A stretch of DNA of 64,000 nt, taken from positions 1,086,314-1,150,313 of the forward strand of contig NZ_QCXS01000003.1 in assembly GCF_003260015.1 (NCBI RefSeq), read 5' to 3'. Below, piece after piece: positions 1 through 9,157 of the stretch. This stretch comes from Nakamurella deserti (lineage in GTDB: Bacteria > Actinomycetota > Actinomycetes > Mycobacteriales > Nakamurellaceae). The notes beneath the pieces are model-generated. The model did no database searches. It was not told the DNA's origin and was given only the letters and a program-made list of their open reading frames with translations. The translations under genes were made by a program, and so were the position numbers. Position 1 is the first letter of the stretch. Each line of letters opens with the position of its first letter.

Positions 1-20
1 CGGCGGCGGGGCGGGTGGTG

Positions 21-317
21 TCAGGCGGTCCGCTCACCGGTGGCGGCAGCGCTCGCCGGCACCCACGCCCGGTAGATCGCCATGGCGGCGATGGCGCCGA
101 GCACCGAGACCAGGCAGCTGCTGCTGTCGGTCGCGCGGGCCTCGGGGGTGAGGACCCACCACTGGACCAGCGGCGCGACCGCCGCGCCGATGGTGCCCAA
201 CGCGATGGTCCTGGGCAGCGAGAGCCGGAAGCGGTCGAACGTGATGAACCGCGCGAGCAGGCCGACCACCGCGCCGACCGCGACGAAGAACCCGAGGGCG
301 ATGACGAGGTGCAGCAT
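21..317 (-). CDS. Small integral membrane protein, GlsB/YeaQ-like (tentative)
   Basis: A 98-residue protein with three to four hydrophobic segments: residues about 3-25, a short one near 35-50, and about 70-90. The pattern VGLLARFI followed by LGTIGAAVAP resembles the transglycosylase-associated (GlsB/YeaQ/YmgE) membrane family, but similarity by eye is weak. The frame stays open upstream, but the extension is arginine-rich and lacks membrane character, so the ATG at 317 that starts directly with the first hydrophobic helix was chosen. It lies downstream of recD in the same direction with a 180-base gap, so it is probably a separate unit. Function unknown. Confidence 0.6.
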   Translation of the reverse strand: MLHLVIALGFFVAVGAVVGLLARFITFDRFRLSLPRTIALGTIGAAVAPLVQWWVLTPEARATDSSSCLVSVLGAIAAMAIYRAWVPASAAATGERTA

Positions 318-497
318 GTCCGACTCCTTGATCCGATGTCCGGGCCTGTCGTCCGGGCGATGGATCAAGCGTCGTACGGACCGGCTGCCGGGACAGTCGG
401 CCGGCCGGCCGGCGCACCGGCGGATCGTGGCGTCCACCGATCGGTGGACCGTCCGCGCGCATCGGATCCCGGCCCTCGAGGCCGTGACCGACCGACT

Positions 498-2336
498 TCA
501 GCGTCCGGCGGCCAGCCGCTCCCGCAGTCCGGACGCCCGGGCGGCCCGGCGGGCGATGGCCTCCCGGAACGACTCCTCGGTACCGAGCAGCCGCACGTGT
601 CCGCGGGCCCGGGTGAGCGCGGTGTAGAGCATCTCGCGGGTGAGCAGCGGTGAGTCCGGCTCGGGCAGCACCAGGGTGACGTGGTCGAACTGGCTGCCCT
701 GGCTGCGGTGCACGGTCATCGCGTGCACCGTCTGCAGGCCGGACAACCGGCTGGGCGCGAAGGTCACCACGGTGCCCTGGCGGCGGAAGGCCACCCGCAG
801 ATCACCGGTGGGCCCGTCCGGTCCGCTACCGGCGACCACCACCCCGGTGTCGCCGTTGTAGAGCCCGAGCAGGTAGTCGTTCGCGGTCACCAGTACGGGT
901 CGCCCCAGGTACCACTCCGCCTGGTGGGTGGCGCTGCGGGACTCGGCCAGCCACCGCTCGATGCGGCGGCTCCAGTCCTCGACGCCGTAGGGGCCGGTCC
1001 GGTGGGCGCACAGGACCCGGTGCCGGTCCAGGGCGTCGAGCGCGGCCGGTGCGTCGCCGTCGGCGGCGGCGTCGCGCAGGGCCGCGGCCGAGGTGGTGAC
1101 GTCGGTCCGGACGTCATCGAGGTCGTCGCCGGCGTCCGGGTCGATGAACGACACGTCGTCGAGCTCGCTGAGCAGGATGTCGAGGGCCTCGTCGGCGTCG
1201 CCGTCCCGCACCGCGTGGGCGAGCTCGGCGATGCCGCCGCCGAAGCGGTGGATACGGGTCAGCATCACGACGCCGCTGCCCACCTGGCCGGCCGCCGGTG
1301 CGGGGGTGCGCTGTTCGCGCTGCGTGAGACCGGCGACGAGGTCGGCGAGCACCGCGCCGGCCTCGACGGAGGCGAGCTGGTCGGGGTCACCGACGAGCAC
1401 GAGCCGGGTCTCAGGTCGGAGCGCCTCCAGCAGCCGGGCCATCAGCGTGAGCGACACCATCGAGGTCTCGTCGACCACCACGATGTCGTAGGGCAACCGG
1501 TTGTGCCGGTCGTGGGCGAAGCGGGTGCCGAAGCCGGACCCGGGGCGGGAGCCGAGCAGTCGGTGCAGGGTCGAGGCCGTCACCGTTCCGAGCCGGTCCC
1601 GTTCGGTCGGCGCGAAGCGGGACTGCACCTCCTGCACGGCCTCCTGCATCCGGGCGGCCGCCTTGCCCGTGGGGGCGGCCAGCGCGACCCGGGGTGCCGG
1701 GCCGGGCTGGTCGATCAGCACCGCCAGCAGCCGCGCGATGGTCGTGGTCTTGCCGGTGCCCGGGCCGCCACCCAGCACCGTGGTCCAGCGGCGCGCTGCG
1801 ACCTCGGCCGCCTGGCGCTGCTCGGAACGGTCCGGGAAGTGCCGGTCGAGTGCGGCAGCCAACCGGGCGGCGTCGACGGTGGGAGGCGGTCGGGTGGCGC
1901 GGTCGAGCAGGTCGAAACAGACCTGCACCTCCTGCCGCCAGTAGCGGTCGAGGTAGAGCAGGTCCAGGTCCCAGCGCAGGGGGCCGTTCCCGGTGGTGAG
2001 CACGCTGGCCTGGACGGTCTCGTACCAGTCGACGAGGTCGGGCCAGGGCAGCGTCGGGTCGATCCGGATCTGCTCGCCGAGATCGATGCACACCGATCCC
2101 TGCCGCAGACCCCGCACGGCCAGCGCGACGGCCAGCAGCACCGTCTCGTCGGCCTCGTTGCCCAGCCGGCCGACGCTGGTCGCGACGTGGACGTCCGCGG
2201 CGGTGATCATCCCGGCCGCGTTGAACACGGCGAGCAGGCCGGTCGCGCCCAGGGCGAGAGAGGCGTCCCACGGATCGGTCAGCCGGTCGTCCGCTGTCGC
2301 GGCGCCGGCGGCAAGAAGGGGGTTCGTGGTGTTCAT
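498..2336 (-). CDS. recD: Exodeoxyribonuclease V alpha subunit RecD
   Basis: A 612-residue helicase subunit of the RecBCD nuclease-helicase that resects double-strand breaks. The Walker A motif GGGPGTGKTTT has its lysine at residue 196, and the Walker B-like VVDETSMVS follows about 90 residues later. The C-terminal part carries the superfamily 1B motifs, including VHRSQGSQFD and YTALTRARGHV. Length matches the family. The start ATG at 2336 overlaps the recB stop by 4 bases (ATGA), so the genes are probably translationally coupled. A much longer open frame continues upstream through recB, but it is only a GC-rich shadow. Last gene of the recC-recB-recD operon. Confidence 0.95.
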   Translation of the reverse strand: MNTTNPLLAAGAATADDRLTDPWDASLALGATGLLAVFNAAGMITAADVHVATSVGRLGNEADETVLLAVALAVRGLRQGSVCIDLGEQIRIDPTLPWPDLVDWYETVQASVLTTGNGPLRWDLDLLYLDRYWRQEVQVCFDLLDRATRPPPTVDAARLAAALDRHFPDRSEQRQAAEVAARRWTTVLGGGPGTGKTTTIARLLAVLIDQPGPAPRVALAAPTGKAAARMQEAVQEVQSRFAPTERDRLGTVTASTLHRLLGSRPGSGFGTRFAHDRHNRLPYDIVVVDETSMVSLTLMARLLEALRPETRLVLVGDPDQLASVEAGAVLADLVAGLTQREQRTPAPAAGQVGSGVVMLTRIHRFGGGIAELAHAVRDGDADEALDILLSELDDVSFIDPDAGDDLDDVRTDVTTSAAALRDAAADGDAPAALDALDRHRVLCAHRTGPYGVEDWSRRIERWLAESRSATHQAEWYLGRPVLVTANDYLLGLYNGDTGVVVAGSGPDGPTGDLRVAFRRQGTVVTFAPSRLSGLQTVHAMTVHRSQGSQFDHVTLVLPEPDSPLLTREMLYTALTRARGHVRLLGTEESFREAIARRAARASGLRERLAAGR

Positions 2337-5300
2337 GCGCGACCCGCCGGTGCCGGGACGCCGTCGAGCAGATCGGACAACGCCGCCACCAGTGCGCCGG
2401 GCGGCTGCCAGCCGAACACGCCGCTGACCCGTCCGTCGACCACCGGGGTGTCGGGACCGCACATCCCCCGGACGTAGAGGTAGAGCACCCCGCCGAGGTG
2501 CAGCTCGGGCCGGTAGCCGGGCTGGCGCCAGCGCAGGAACCGGTGCAGCGCCACGCAGTACAGCATCGCCTGCAACGGGTAGTCCGACTGCGCCATCACC
2601 CGGTCCAGGGCGTCGGGCCGGTAGTGCCAGGCGGTCAACGGGGTGTCGGGGCCCTCGCCGAGCCAGTTGGTCTTGTAGTCGGCGACCAGGTAGCGCGGCC
2701 CCGGCAGCCGGACGACGAGGTCGAGGCTGCCGGTGAGATACCCGCGGAGAGCCTGTCCGCCGAGTTCGGGGGTCTCGAGCCGGTCGACGTAGCTCAGCAG
2801 CGGGTCGTCGGCGGGGAGGTGCTGTCGCAGCAGGGGCGCCAGCTCGGCGAGGGTGACGTCGGCCTCGATCCGGTCGCCACCGGCGAGCGGGAGTTCGAAA
2901 TCGAGTTCGGCGAGCCGGTCGGGCAGTGCGATGTCGGCCAGCGTGCGGCCGTCGGCGAGCGGCCCGAGCGGGGTCCGCAGCACCGGCAGCAGCGCTGCGG
3001 CGAGCTCGGCCGCGTCGACGAGGCCGGGCCGGTGACTCACCTCCTCGACGCAGCGCTCGAGCAGCTCGGCCCCGAGGTCGCTCGCCAGCGGGTCGACGTG
3101 TTCGAGCACGGCGTGCACCAGGGTGCCGAAGCCGGTGCCCTTCGGCAGGTCGGCCATCGGCGACGGCAGGTCGTCGGCGGGAGGCTCGGCGGGCAGCACG
3201 AGGACGGGCAGATCCTCGTCCGCGCGCTCCCCGGTCTCGGGTTCGCTGGTGACGTCCGGGCCGGAGCCGGCGGCTCCGGGGACGTGGTCGGCCGCCGCGG
3301 ACAGCGCGCTGTAGGACGTGCGGCGCCAGGCGACGTCGAGTTCGCGCCGGAACCGGCCGACCTCCAGGGCCGGCAGCGCCTCCCCGGGCGGCGGGTCGGG
3401 GGGCAGGTCGACGAACAGCGCCGGCTCCACCGACGGACCGCCCGCCGCGGCGAGGGTCGCGAAGCGTTGGTGGGCCTCGACGTCCCCGACGGCCGGCGCC
3501 GTGTCCGGCACGGTGGACCGGCCGGGGGTGCGTCCGAAGATCAGCCGGTGCAGCGCGGACGACCAGGTGTTGGCGGTGGGCGCCCACCACAGCACCACCT
3601 GGCTCTGGGCGCGGGTGACCCCGACGTAGAACAACCGCAGCGACTCACCGGCGGCCTCGGCGGCGGCGCGCCGTTCCCGCTCGGGACGCCCCACCGAGCC
3701 GGCCCCGCCCATGTCGAGGATGCGTTCGCCCGCGGCGTCGTGCAGCAGCAGGATGCCGGGCTCCCCGACCCAGCGGTCGAAGGCGAACGGCAGGTACACC
3801 ACCGGGTACTGCAGGCCCTTGCTCGCGTGCAGGGTCAGCACCTGGACCGCGGCGGCGTCGCTCTCCAACCGGCGGGTGCGTTCGGCGGCGGTGTCCTTCG
3901 CCGCCTCCGACCGGCGGCCGCGCAGCCACTCGACCAGGGCGGCCAGTCCGAGCCCGTGTTCCACGGCGGCGGCGTGCAGCGCCTGACCGACGTGGCGCAG
4001 GTCGGTGAGGCGGCGTTCACCGTCGCGGAGACGCAGCGTCCGCTCGCCCAGGCCGAGCTCGGACACCGTTTCCAGCAGCGCCGCGACACCTCGTCGGGTG
4101 ACCAGGTCGGCCCACTGCCGCAGCTGCCCCCCGTAGCTGTCGGTGAGCTCCTCGCCGGCGGTGGCCAGCTCGGCGGCGGTGCGGCCGATGAACGGGGTGA
4201 GCGCCGCGGCGCGCACCCGGTCGGAGCGGTGCGGTTGTTCCAGGGCCTCCAGCAGCACCAGCCACTCGTCGGCGGCGGGGGTGGCGAAGACGCTGCCGCT
4301 GCCGGCGATGACGGCGGGGATCCCGCGGGCCAGCAGGGCCTTCTGCACCATCGCGGTCTGCGCGTGGGTGGCGACGAGGACGGCCACCTGACCGGCGACC
4401 AGCGGCTCCCCCTCGAAGGTGGCCCCCGAGCCGAGCAGGGCCTCGATGTCGATGGCCAGGTCCTTGGCGATGAACGGGCGGACCTTGCTGATCGGGATCC
4501 GGGCGCTGCCGGACTCACCGAACTGCTCGCGGCGGATGACGCGCAGCCGGCACGGCGCGGCTTTCGGCGCGCCGACCAGCCGGGAGCCGGCGTGGTGCGC
4601 CACCACCGGTCGCACCACGATGCGTTCGTCGCCGAGGGCCGCGTCACCGAGCAGCACCTGCAGGCTGTCGATCAGCGGAGCGTCGCTGCGGAAGTTGCGG
4701 CCGAGCGTCGACTGCTGGGCCGCGCCAGCGGCGGCGGCGAGGTAGGTGGCGATGTCGCCGCCGCGGAAGGCGTAGATCGCCTGCTTCGGGTCGCCGATCA
4801 GGATGAGGGTCGACGCGCCCGCGAAGGCCAGGCTCAGGACCTCCCACTGCACGGGGTCGGTGTCCTGGAACTCGTCGACCAGCACGTACCGCCAGCGGGC
4901 CCGCATCCGCTCGCGGGCCGCCCGGTGCTGCGGTCCCAGGACGGCCGACAACCGGCTGAGCAGGTCGTCGTAGCCGAGGATGCCGCGGTCGGACTTGCGG
5001 CGGTCGACCTCCTTCCGCACGCCGATGGCGAACCGCCGGCGCAGGCCGGCCGGACTCGACGGATCGGCGTCGGCGGGCTCCAGCCGCGTCGCCGGGTCCC
5101 CGATGGCGGCCCGACCGAGGGCCAGCGCCTCGGCGTAGTCGAACAGCGGACTGTCGGCCCGGGCATGCCCGAAGCCCCGGATGTAGAGGTCCTCGACCAC
5201 CTCGACCACGAGCTCGTCCAGGTCCTCGACGAGCTGGGCGTGCGGCTCGGTGTCGCCGGCGACCCCGAGGCCGGTGAGCACCTGCTGACAGAACTGGTGG

Positions 5301-5665
5301 GTGGTGGCGATGGTGGCGCTGTCGAAGTCGGCCAGTGCGGTGGCCAGCCGGCGACGCCGTACCGCGACCTCGGCGTCGTCGGCCCCGGCGAGCAGCCGGA
5401 GCAGTTCGTCGTCGCCGGCGCGGGCCAGGTCGGGCCGGGCGAGACCGCGTTCGGCCTGGACGAGCTGCCCGCGCACGCGCTCCCGCAGTTCCTGGCTCGC
5501 GGCACGGCCGAAGGTGACGACGAGGAGCTCGTGCAACCGGGCGTGCCCCTCGGCGACGTAGCGCGCCACCAGCGCGCCGACCGTGTGGGTCTTGCCGGTG
5601 CCGGCGCTGGCCTCCAGCACGGTGGTGCCGGTGGGTAGCTCGCCACACAGGTCGAAGGGGTTCAC
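2333..5665 (-). CDS. recB: Exodeoxyribonuclease V beta subunit RecB (helicase-nuclease)
   Basis: A 1110-residue UvrD/Rep-type 3'-5' helicase with a C-terminal nuclease. Walker A (SAGTGKT) is at residues 20-26, Walker B with LVDEFQDTDP in the first third, then GDPKQAIYAFRGGD, and LTLHASKGLQYPVV in helicase domain 2. The RecB nuclease motif DYKT starts at D996 (ADYKTNWLG), so the nuclease looks intact. The start is the GTG at 5665, placed so that the sequence opens with VNPFDL just before Walker A; it overlaps the recC stop by 4 bases (GTGA). Length is normal for RecB. It acts with RecC and RecD in the cytoplasm in recombinational repair and degradation of foreign DNA. Confidence 0.95.
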   Translation of the reverse strand: MNPFDLCGELPTGTTVLEASAGTGKTHTVGALVARYVAEGHARLHELLVVTFGRAASQELRERVRGQLVQAERGLARPDLARAGDDELLRLLAGADDAEVAVRRRRLATALADFDSATIATTHQFCQQVLTGLGVAGDTEPHAQLVEDLDELVVEVVEDLYIRGFGHARADSPLFDYAEALALGRAAIGDPATRLEPADADPSSPAGLRRRFAIGVRKEVDRRKSDRGILGYDDLLSRLSAVLGPQHRAARERMRARWRYVLVDEFQDTDPVQWEVLSLAFAGASTLILIGDPKQAIYAFRGGDIATYLAAAAGAAQQSTLGRNFRSDAPLIDSLQVLLGDAALGDERIVVRPVVAHHAGSRLVGAPKAAPCRLRVIRREQFGESGSARIPISKVRPFIAKDLAIDIEALLGSGATFEGEPLVAGQVAVLVATHAQTAMVQKALLARGIPAVIAGSGSVFATPAADEWLVLLEALEQPHRSDRVRAAALTPFIGRTAAELATAGEELTDSYGGQLRQWADLVTRRGVAALLETVSELGLGERTLRLRDGERRLTDLRHVGQALHAAAVEHGLGLAALVEWLRGRRSEAAKDTAAERTRRLESDAAAVQVLTLHASKGLQYPVVYLPFAFDRWVGEPGILLLHDAAGERILDMGGAGSVGRPERERRAAAEAAGESLRLFYVGVTRAQSQVVLWWAPTANTWSSALHRLIFGRTPGRSTVPDTAPAVGDVEAHQRFATLAAAGGPSVEPALFVDLPPDPPPGEALPALEVGRFRRELDVAWRRTSYSALSAAADHVPGAAGSGPDVTSEPETGERADEDLPVLVLPAEPPADDLPSPMADLPKGTGFGTLVHAVLEHVDPLASDLGAELLERCVEEVSHRPGLVDAAELAAALLPVLRTPLGPLADGRTLADIALPDRLAELDFELPLAGGDRIEADVTLAELAPLLRQHLPADDPLLSYVDRLETPELGGQALRGYLTGSLDLVVRLPGPRYLVADYKTNWLGEGPDTPLTAWHYRPDALDRVMAQSDYPLQAMLYCVALHRFLRWRQPGYRPELHLGGVLYLYVRGMCGPDTPVVDGRVSGVFGWQPPGALVAALSDLLDGVPAPAGRA

Positions 5666-8600
5666 AGCGTCTCCCGCCGTTCCGCGGTCAGCAACGGGAA
5701 CCACAGCCGCAGGGCGAGTTCGGTGAACCGGGACGGCTCCCGCATCCAGCGTTCGTCGGGCCGCGACGGTTCGCGGTTGACGTCGGCAAACGGCGCGGCG
5801 GCTCCCCAGATCCGGACGAACGCCGGGTCGGCGTCCTCGCCCGGGAACTTGTCCGACACCCAGCGCATCCGGGCGGCGTTCAGGGCGTCCTCCGGGCTGC
5901 GGCGCCGGAAGCGGCTCTCGGCGTAGGCGAGACCGGTCTTGAGCGGCAGCGGCAGCGGTGCCCCCAGGGCGCGGTCGTAGAGGTCGACCAGCTGCTCGAG
6001 CACCTCGCGCGCCTGCTCGGCGGGAACCGGACCGAGCGTCGACTGCTCCGGCGCGCCCGGCCCGCGGCCGACGGTCACCGCGGTCCACTCCACCGCGGGG
6101 TGGGTGGCGCTGAGGGCCAGCAGCTGGATCCAGGCCTGCAGGCGGGCCTTCGCGCCGAGCCTGCTGTAGCTGATCGCGACGACGGTGGTGTCGTACAGCC
6201 CGGCGACGGTGCCGACGAGTCGCCGGGTCCCCAGCGGGACGAGGACGTCGGCGGAGGTCCGGTCCCCCACCCGCAGCCCGGCGGTGGCGTTGACGAGTGG
6301 GTCGACGTCGGCCATCACGGTGCCCAGGATGCGCTGACCGAGCGGACCGGGCGGCAGCGTCCCGCGACGCCACTCGGCCTGCCGCGTGGTGTCCGGATCC
6401 TGCCCGGACAGCCGGTCGCGGAGCAGACGCTCACCGATGGCCCACTGCTGCAGGGCGTCGAGCTCGACGGGCAGCGCATCGGACGGCTCGTCGTCCTCGA
6501 ACCGCACCGCCACGTCCAGCCGTTGCCGGAGGAACCCGCGGGCGGGGTTGTGCAGCATCGCGATCAGCCGCCCGAGGTCGAGGTCGGTCGGGGGGAGGTC
6601 GAACAGCGGCTGGGCCAGGAACGCCGGCGCCGCTTCCCGGGGGCCGGCCGCCGCCCGGGCGGACGCCAGCACGGCCGGGTCGAAGCTGAACGGCCCCGGC
6701 ACGCCGAGCCGACCGGGAACGACGTTGCGCAGGTCGAACGGCTGCAGCGGGTGCCGGACCAGCACCTGGCTGCGGGCCGGCTCGCCGGTGGCGGTCACCG
6801 CCATGTCGTCCAGCGTGTCCAGCAGCTCGCCGATCGGCACCGACGGCGGCCGGACCGCGCCGGTGCGCTCGTCGGCGCCGGTGTAGGTGATGACGACGGT
6901 CCCGGTCGCCGCCAGCATCGCGTCCAGCAGCAGCTGCCGGTCCTCGCCGCGACGGTCCCGCTCCCCCACCACCGGATCGCGGGCGAGCACGTCGTCGCCG
7001 TCCGGGTGCGCGGCCCGCGGGAACACCCCGTCGTCGAGACCGACCAGGGCCACCACCCGGTGCGGCACGGACCGCATCGGCACCATGGTGCAGACGGTCA
7101 GGTTGCCGGTCCGGAAGTTCGCCCGGGTCGGCCGACCACCCAGCCGACCGGCCAACAGCGCGCGGACGTCGGGCAGTCGCAGCGGTGCGGTCGGGTCCGG
7201 TCCGGCGCCGGCCGCGATGTCGGCGAACTCGCGGTCGAGCTCGCCCTGCTGCCACGCGTCGTCGGTGCTGACGCTGGTCAGTCCGGCGACGGCCGACGCG
7301 AGCGTCGCGAGCCAGCCGGTGACGGGCTTGGGCCCGGTCAGCAGGTCCACGGCGCGGTGCAGCCGGTTGATCAGCTCGGCCAGTCGGCCCGCGAGGTCGA
7401 CGTCGCCGCTGCCGACGTCGTCGACCGGCAGCGCCAGACCGAGCCAGTTGCCGCCCTCGTCGGCCATCGTCGCGCCGAGCAGGATGCGGTCGAGGCCGGC
7501 CTTCCAGGTGCCCTGCGGGAACTGGCTCAACCCGAACGGCTGCCGGTGGGCGGCGTCGAGTCCCCACCGGACGCCGGAGTCGGCGGTCCAGCGGGTGATG
7601 GTCTCGAGGTCGTCGTCGCTGAAGCCGAACCGTCGCCGTACCGGCGGCCAGGCGGCCAGGTCGAGCAGCTGCGAAGCGGTGATCCGGGCGTCGGCGAGCT
7701 CGAGCAGCCTGGCCACGGTGGCCAGCAGCGGGTTGGTCTGGACCAGCGCCCGGTCGGCCAGCCGGACCCGCAGCTGGTGGGCCGGGTGCCCCTGCTCGAC
7801 GACGTCGGCGAGGCCGAATGCGGCGGCGACGAGCGGCGCGTAGACCTCGATGTCGGGGCACATCACGAGGATGTCGCGGGGCTCCAGGGTCGGGTCGTCG
7901 GCCAGCAGACCGACCAGGACCTCCCGCAGCACGTCGATCTGGCGGCTCGGCCCGTGACAGGCGTGCACCTGCACGGTGCGGTCGTCGGCGCCGAGTGGGA
8001 GTCGTTCGGCGGGGCGGCGGTCGTCACGCAGGTCGGCCTGCAGCCGGCCGAGCAGCGTGGCCGGCAGCTCGGCGCCGGGATGGTGGAGGTCGACCGACGG
8101 CCGGCCGCCGAGGGCGAGCTGCAGCTCGCGGGCGTCGCGGCCGAGCGAGGACAGCAACGGGTGTTCGGGCGTCAGGATCGTCGGATCGGCGTCGCGCCGG
8201 ATGACCGCCGGGACGTGGACCGCGGCGATCCGCCGCCACAGCTCCGGGGACGGGTGCGGGAGCCACAGGTGCACGTCACGCCGTTCGGCCAGCGCGTCGA
8301 CGAGGTCCAGGTGGGCCGCCGGCAGCCGGGTCGGCCCGAACAGCGAGACCCGCTCCGGTAGATCGGGGGTGCCGTCACCGAGCGCTGCGGCCATCCGGGC
8401 GAGCGGGTCCGGGCCGGCGATGCGGTCGCGGGTGCGCCGCCACATCTCCGGCTGCCAGCTCAGGTCCGGCGCCAGCGAGCCACCGAACCCGTCGGTGTCC
8501 CGGCCGGCGGCCCAGTCGGTGAGGATCTGCGGCCGCTGGGCCGCGTAGTCGGAGAACAGTCCGGCCAGACGCCGGGCGACGGAGTACCGACGGCCGCGCC

Positions 8601-9012
8601 GGTGCACCAGCTCGGCCTCGGCCGCGCCCACGCCGAGATGGGTGCTCAGGACCTCGCACCAGGGCTCCCCGGCAGCGGCGTCGATGACGTCCAGCAGCGG
8701 CCAGACCAGGCTGTCCGGCGCCCACGGGTCACGGTCACCGACGTCGAGCAGTTCGGTGAAGAGCCTGGTCGGGGACGGGAAGCGCACGCCGGCGCAGATG
8801 CCGTCCGCCCGCCCGTCACGGCGTCCCAGCCGCCGGGCGAGCTGCTGGGTCAGCCAACGTTCGATGCCCTTGGCCGGTACCGCGACGACCTCGAGGGCGA
8901 ACGGATCCGCCAGCGGCTGCGCGAGCAGCTCGCCGAGCGCGTCGACCAAACGGTCGGACCGCTCCGCACGGTGCACGAACAGCGTCAACGTCGTCCCCCT
9001 TCCGCTGCGCAT
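5662..9012 (-). CDS. recC: Exodeoxyribonuclease V gamma subunit RecC
   Basis: A 1116-residue protein matching RecC. The N-terminus LFVHRAERSDRLVDALGELL is the usual opening of the family, followed by the conserved GIERWLTQQLARRLG stretch and, later, ILVMCPDIEVYAP. RecC is a catalytically dead helicase/nuclease fold that holds RecB and RecD and recognises Chi. The ATG at 9012 gives a short basic leader before LFVHRAERS; a GTG or TTG a few codons downstream is also possible. First gene of the recC-recB-recD operon; both downstream junctions overlap by 4 bases, which points to stoichiometric coupled synthesis. Confidence 0.93.
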   Translation of the reverse strand: MRSGRGTTLTLFVHRAERSDRLVDALGELLAQPLADPFALEVVAVPAKGIERWLTQQLARRLGRRDGRADGICAGVRFPSPTRLFTELLDVGDRDPWAPDSLVWPLLDVIDAAAGEPWCEVLSTHLGVGAAEAELVHRRGRRYSVARRLAGLFSDYAAQRPQILTDWAAGRDTDGFGGSLAPDLSWQPEMWRRTRDRIAGPDPLARMAAALGDGTPDLPERVSLFGPTRLPAAHLDLVDALAERRDVHLWLPHPSPELWRRIAAVHVPAVIRRDADPTILTPEHPLLSSLGRDARELQLALGGRPSVDLHHPGAELPATLLGRLQADLRDDRRPAERLPLGADDRTVQVHACHGPSRQIDVLREVLVGLLADDPTLEPRDILVMCPDIEVYAPLVAAAFGLADVVEQGHPAHQLRVRLADRALVQTNPLLATVARLLELADARITASQLLDLAAWPPVRRRFGFSDDDLETITRWTADSGVRWGLDAAHRQPFGLSQFPQGTWKAGLDRILLGATMADEGGNWLGLALPVDDVGSGDVDLAGRLAELINRLHRAVDLLTGPKPVTGWLATLASAVAGLTSVSTDDAWQQGELDREFADIAAGAGPDPTAPLRLPDVRALLAGRLGGRPTRANFRTGNLTVCTMVPMRSVPHRVVALVGLDDGVFPRAAHPDGDDVLARDPVVGERDRRGEDRQLLLDAMLAATGTVVITYTGADERTGAVRPPSVPIGELLDTLDDMAVTATGEPARSQVLVRHPLQPFDLRNVVPGRLGVPGPFSFDPAVLASARAAAGPREAAPAFLAQPLFDLPPTDLDLGRLIAMLHNPARGFLRQRLDVAVRFEDDEPSDALPVELDALQQWAIGERLLRDRLSGQDPDTTRQAEWRRGTLPPGPLGQRILGTVMADVDPLVNATAGLRVGDRTSADVLVPLGTRRLVGTVAGLYDTTVVAISYSRLGAKARLQAWIQLLALSATHPAVEWTAVTVGRGPGAPEQSTLGPVPAEQAREVLEQLVDLYDRALGAPLPLPLKTGLAYAESRFRRRSPEDALNAARMRWVSDKFPGEDADPAFVRIWGAAAPFADVNREPSRPDERWMREPSRFTELALRLWFPLLTAERRETL

Positions 9013-9102
9013 TCTCCCCGGCTCCCCCACCGGTCCGGCACAGCGTAGTGACCCCCGCCGACAGTGAGCCGTCAGCGGATCCGCCGTCCACCCGGACACG
9101 GC

Positions 9103-9141
9103 CGCGCCGCCGCCCCTCGACTCACGAGGGACGGCGGCGCG
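9103..9141 (-). terminator. Strong hairpin terminator after the alcohol dehydrogenase gene
   Basis: Arms 9103-9119 and 9125-9141 pair over 16 bp (CGCGCCGCCG plus CCCTCG) with one internal mismatch and a 5-base loop. It starts 16 bases beyond the dehydrogenase stop codon on the minus strand. There is no U-tract, as is common in high-GC actinomycetes. Confidence 0.7.
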
Positions 9142-9157
9142 GGTGGTACGGCGACCG

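Noticed and set aside
498..3590. Longer recD reaching back to 3590
   Set aside because: The extension overlaps recB in another frame and has no RecD similarity; MNTTNPLL at 2336 gives the normal length and a 4-base overlap.
2498..5638. A 1046-codon open frame on the plus strand opposite recB, and similar long frames opposite katG, recC and others
   Set aside because: They are shadows of GC-rich codon bias: low-complexity Gly/Arg/Gln/Val-rich translations, no ribosome sites and no family motifs, opposite clear genes.
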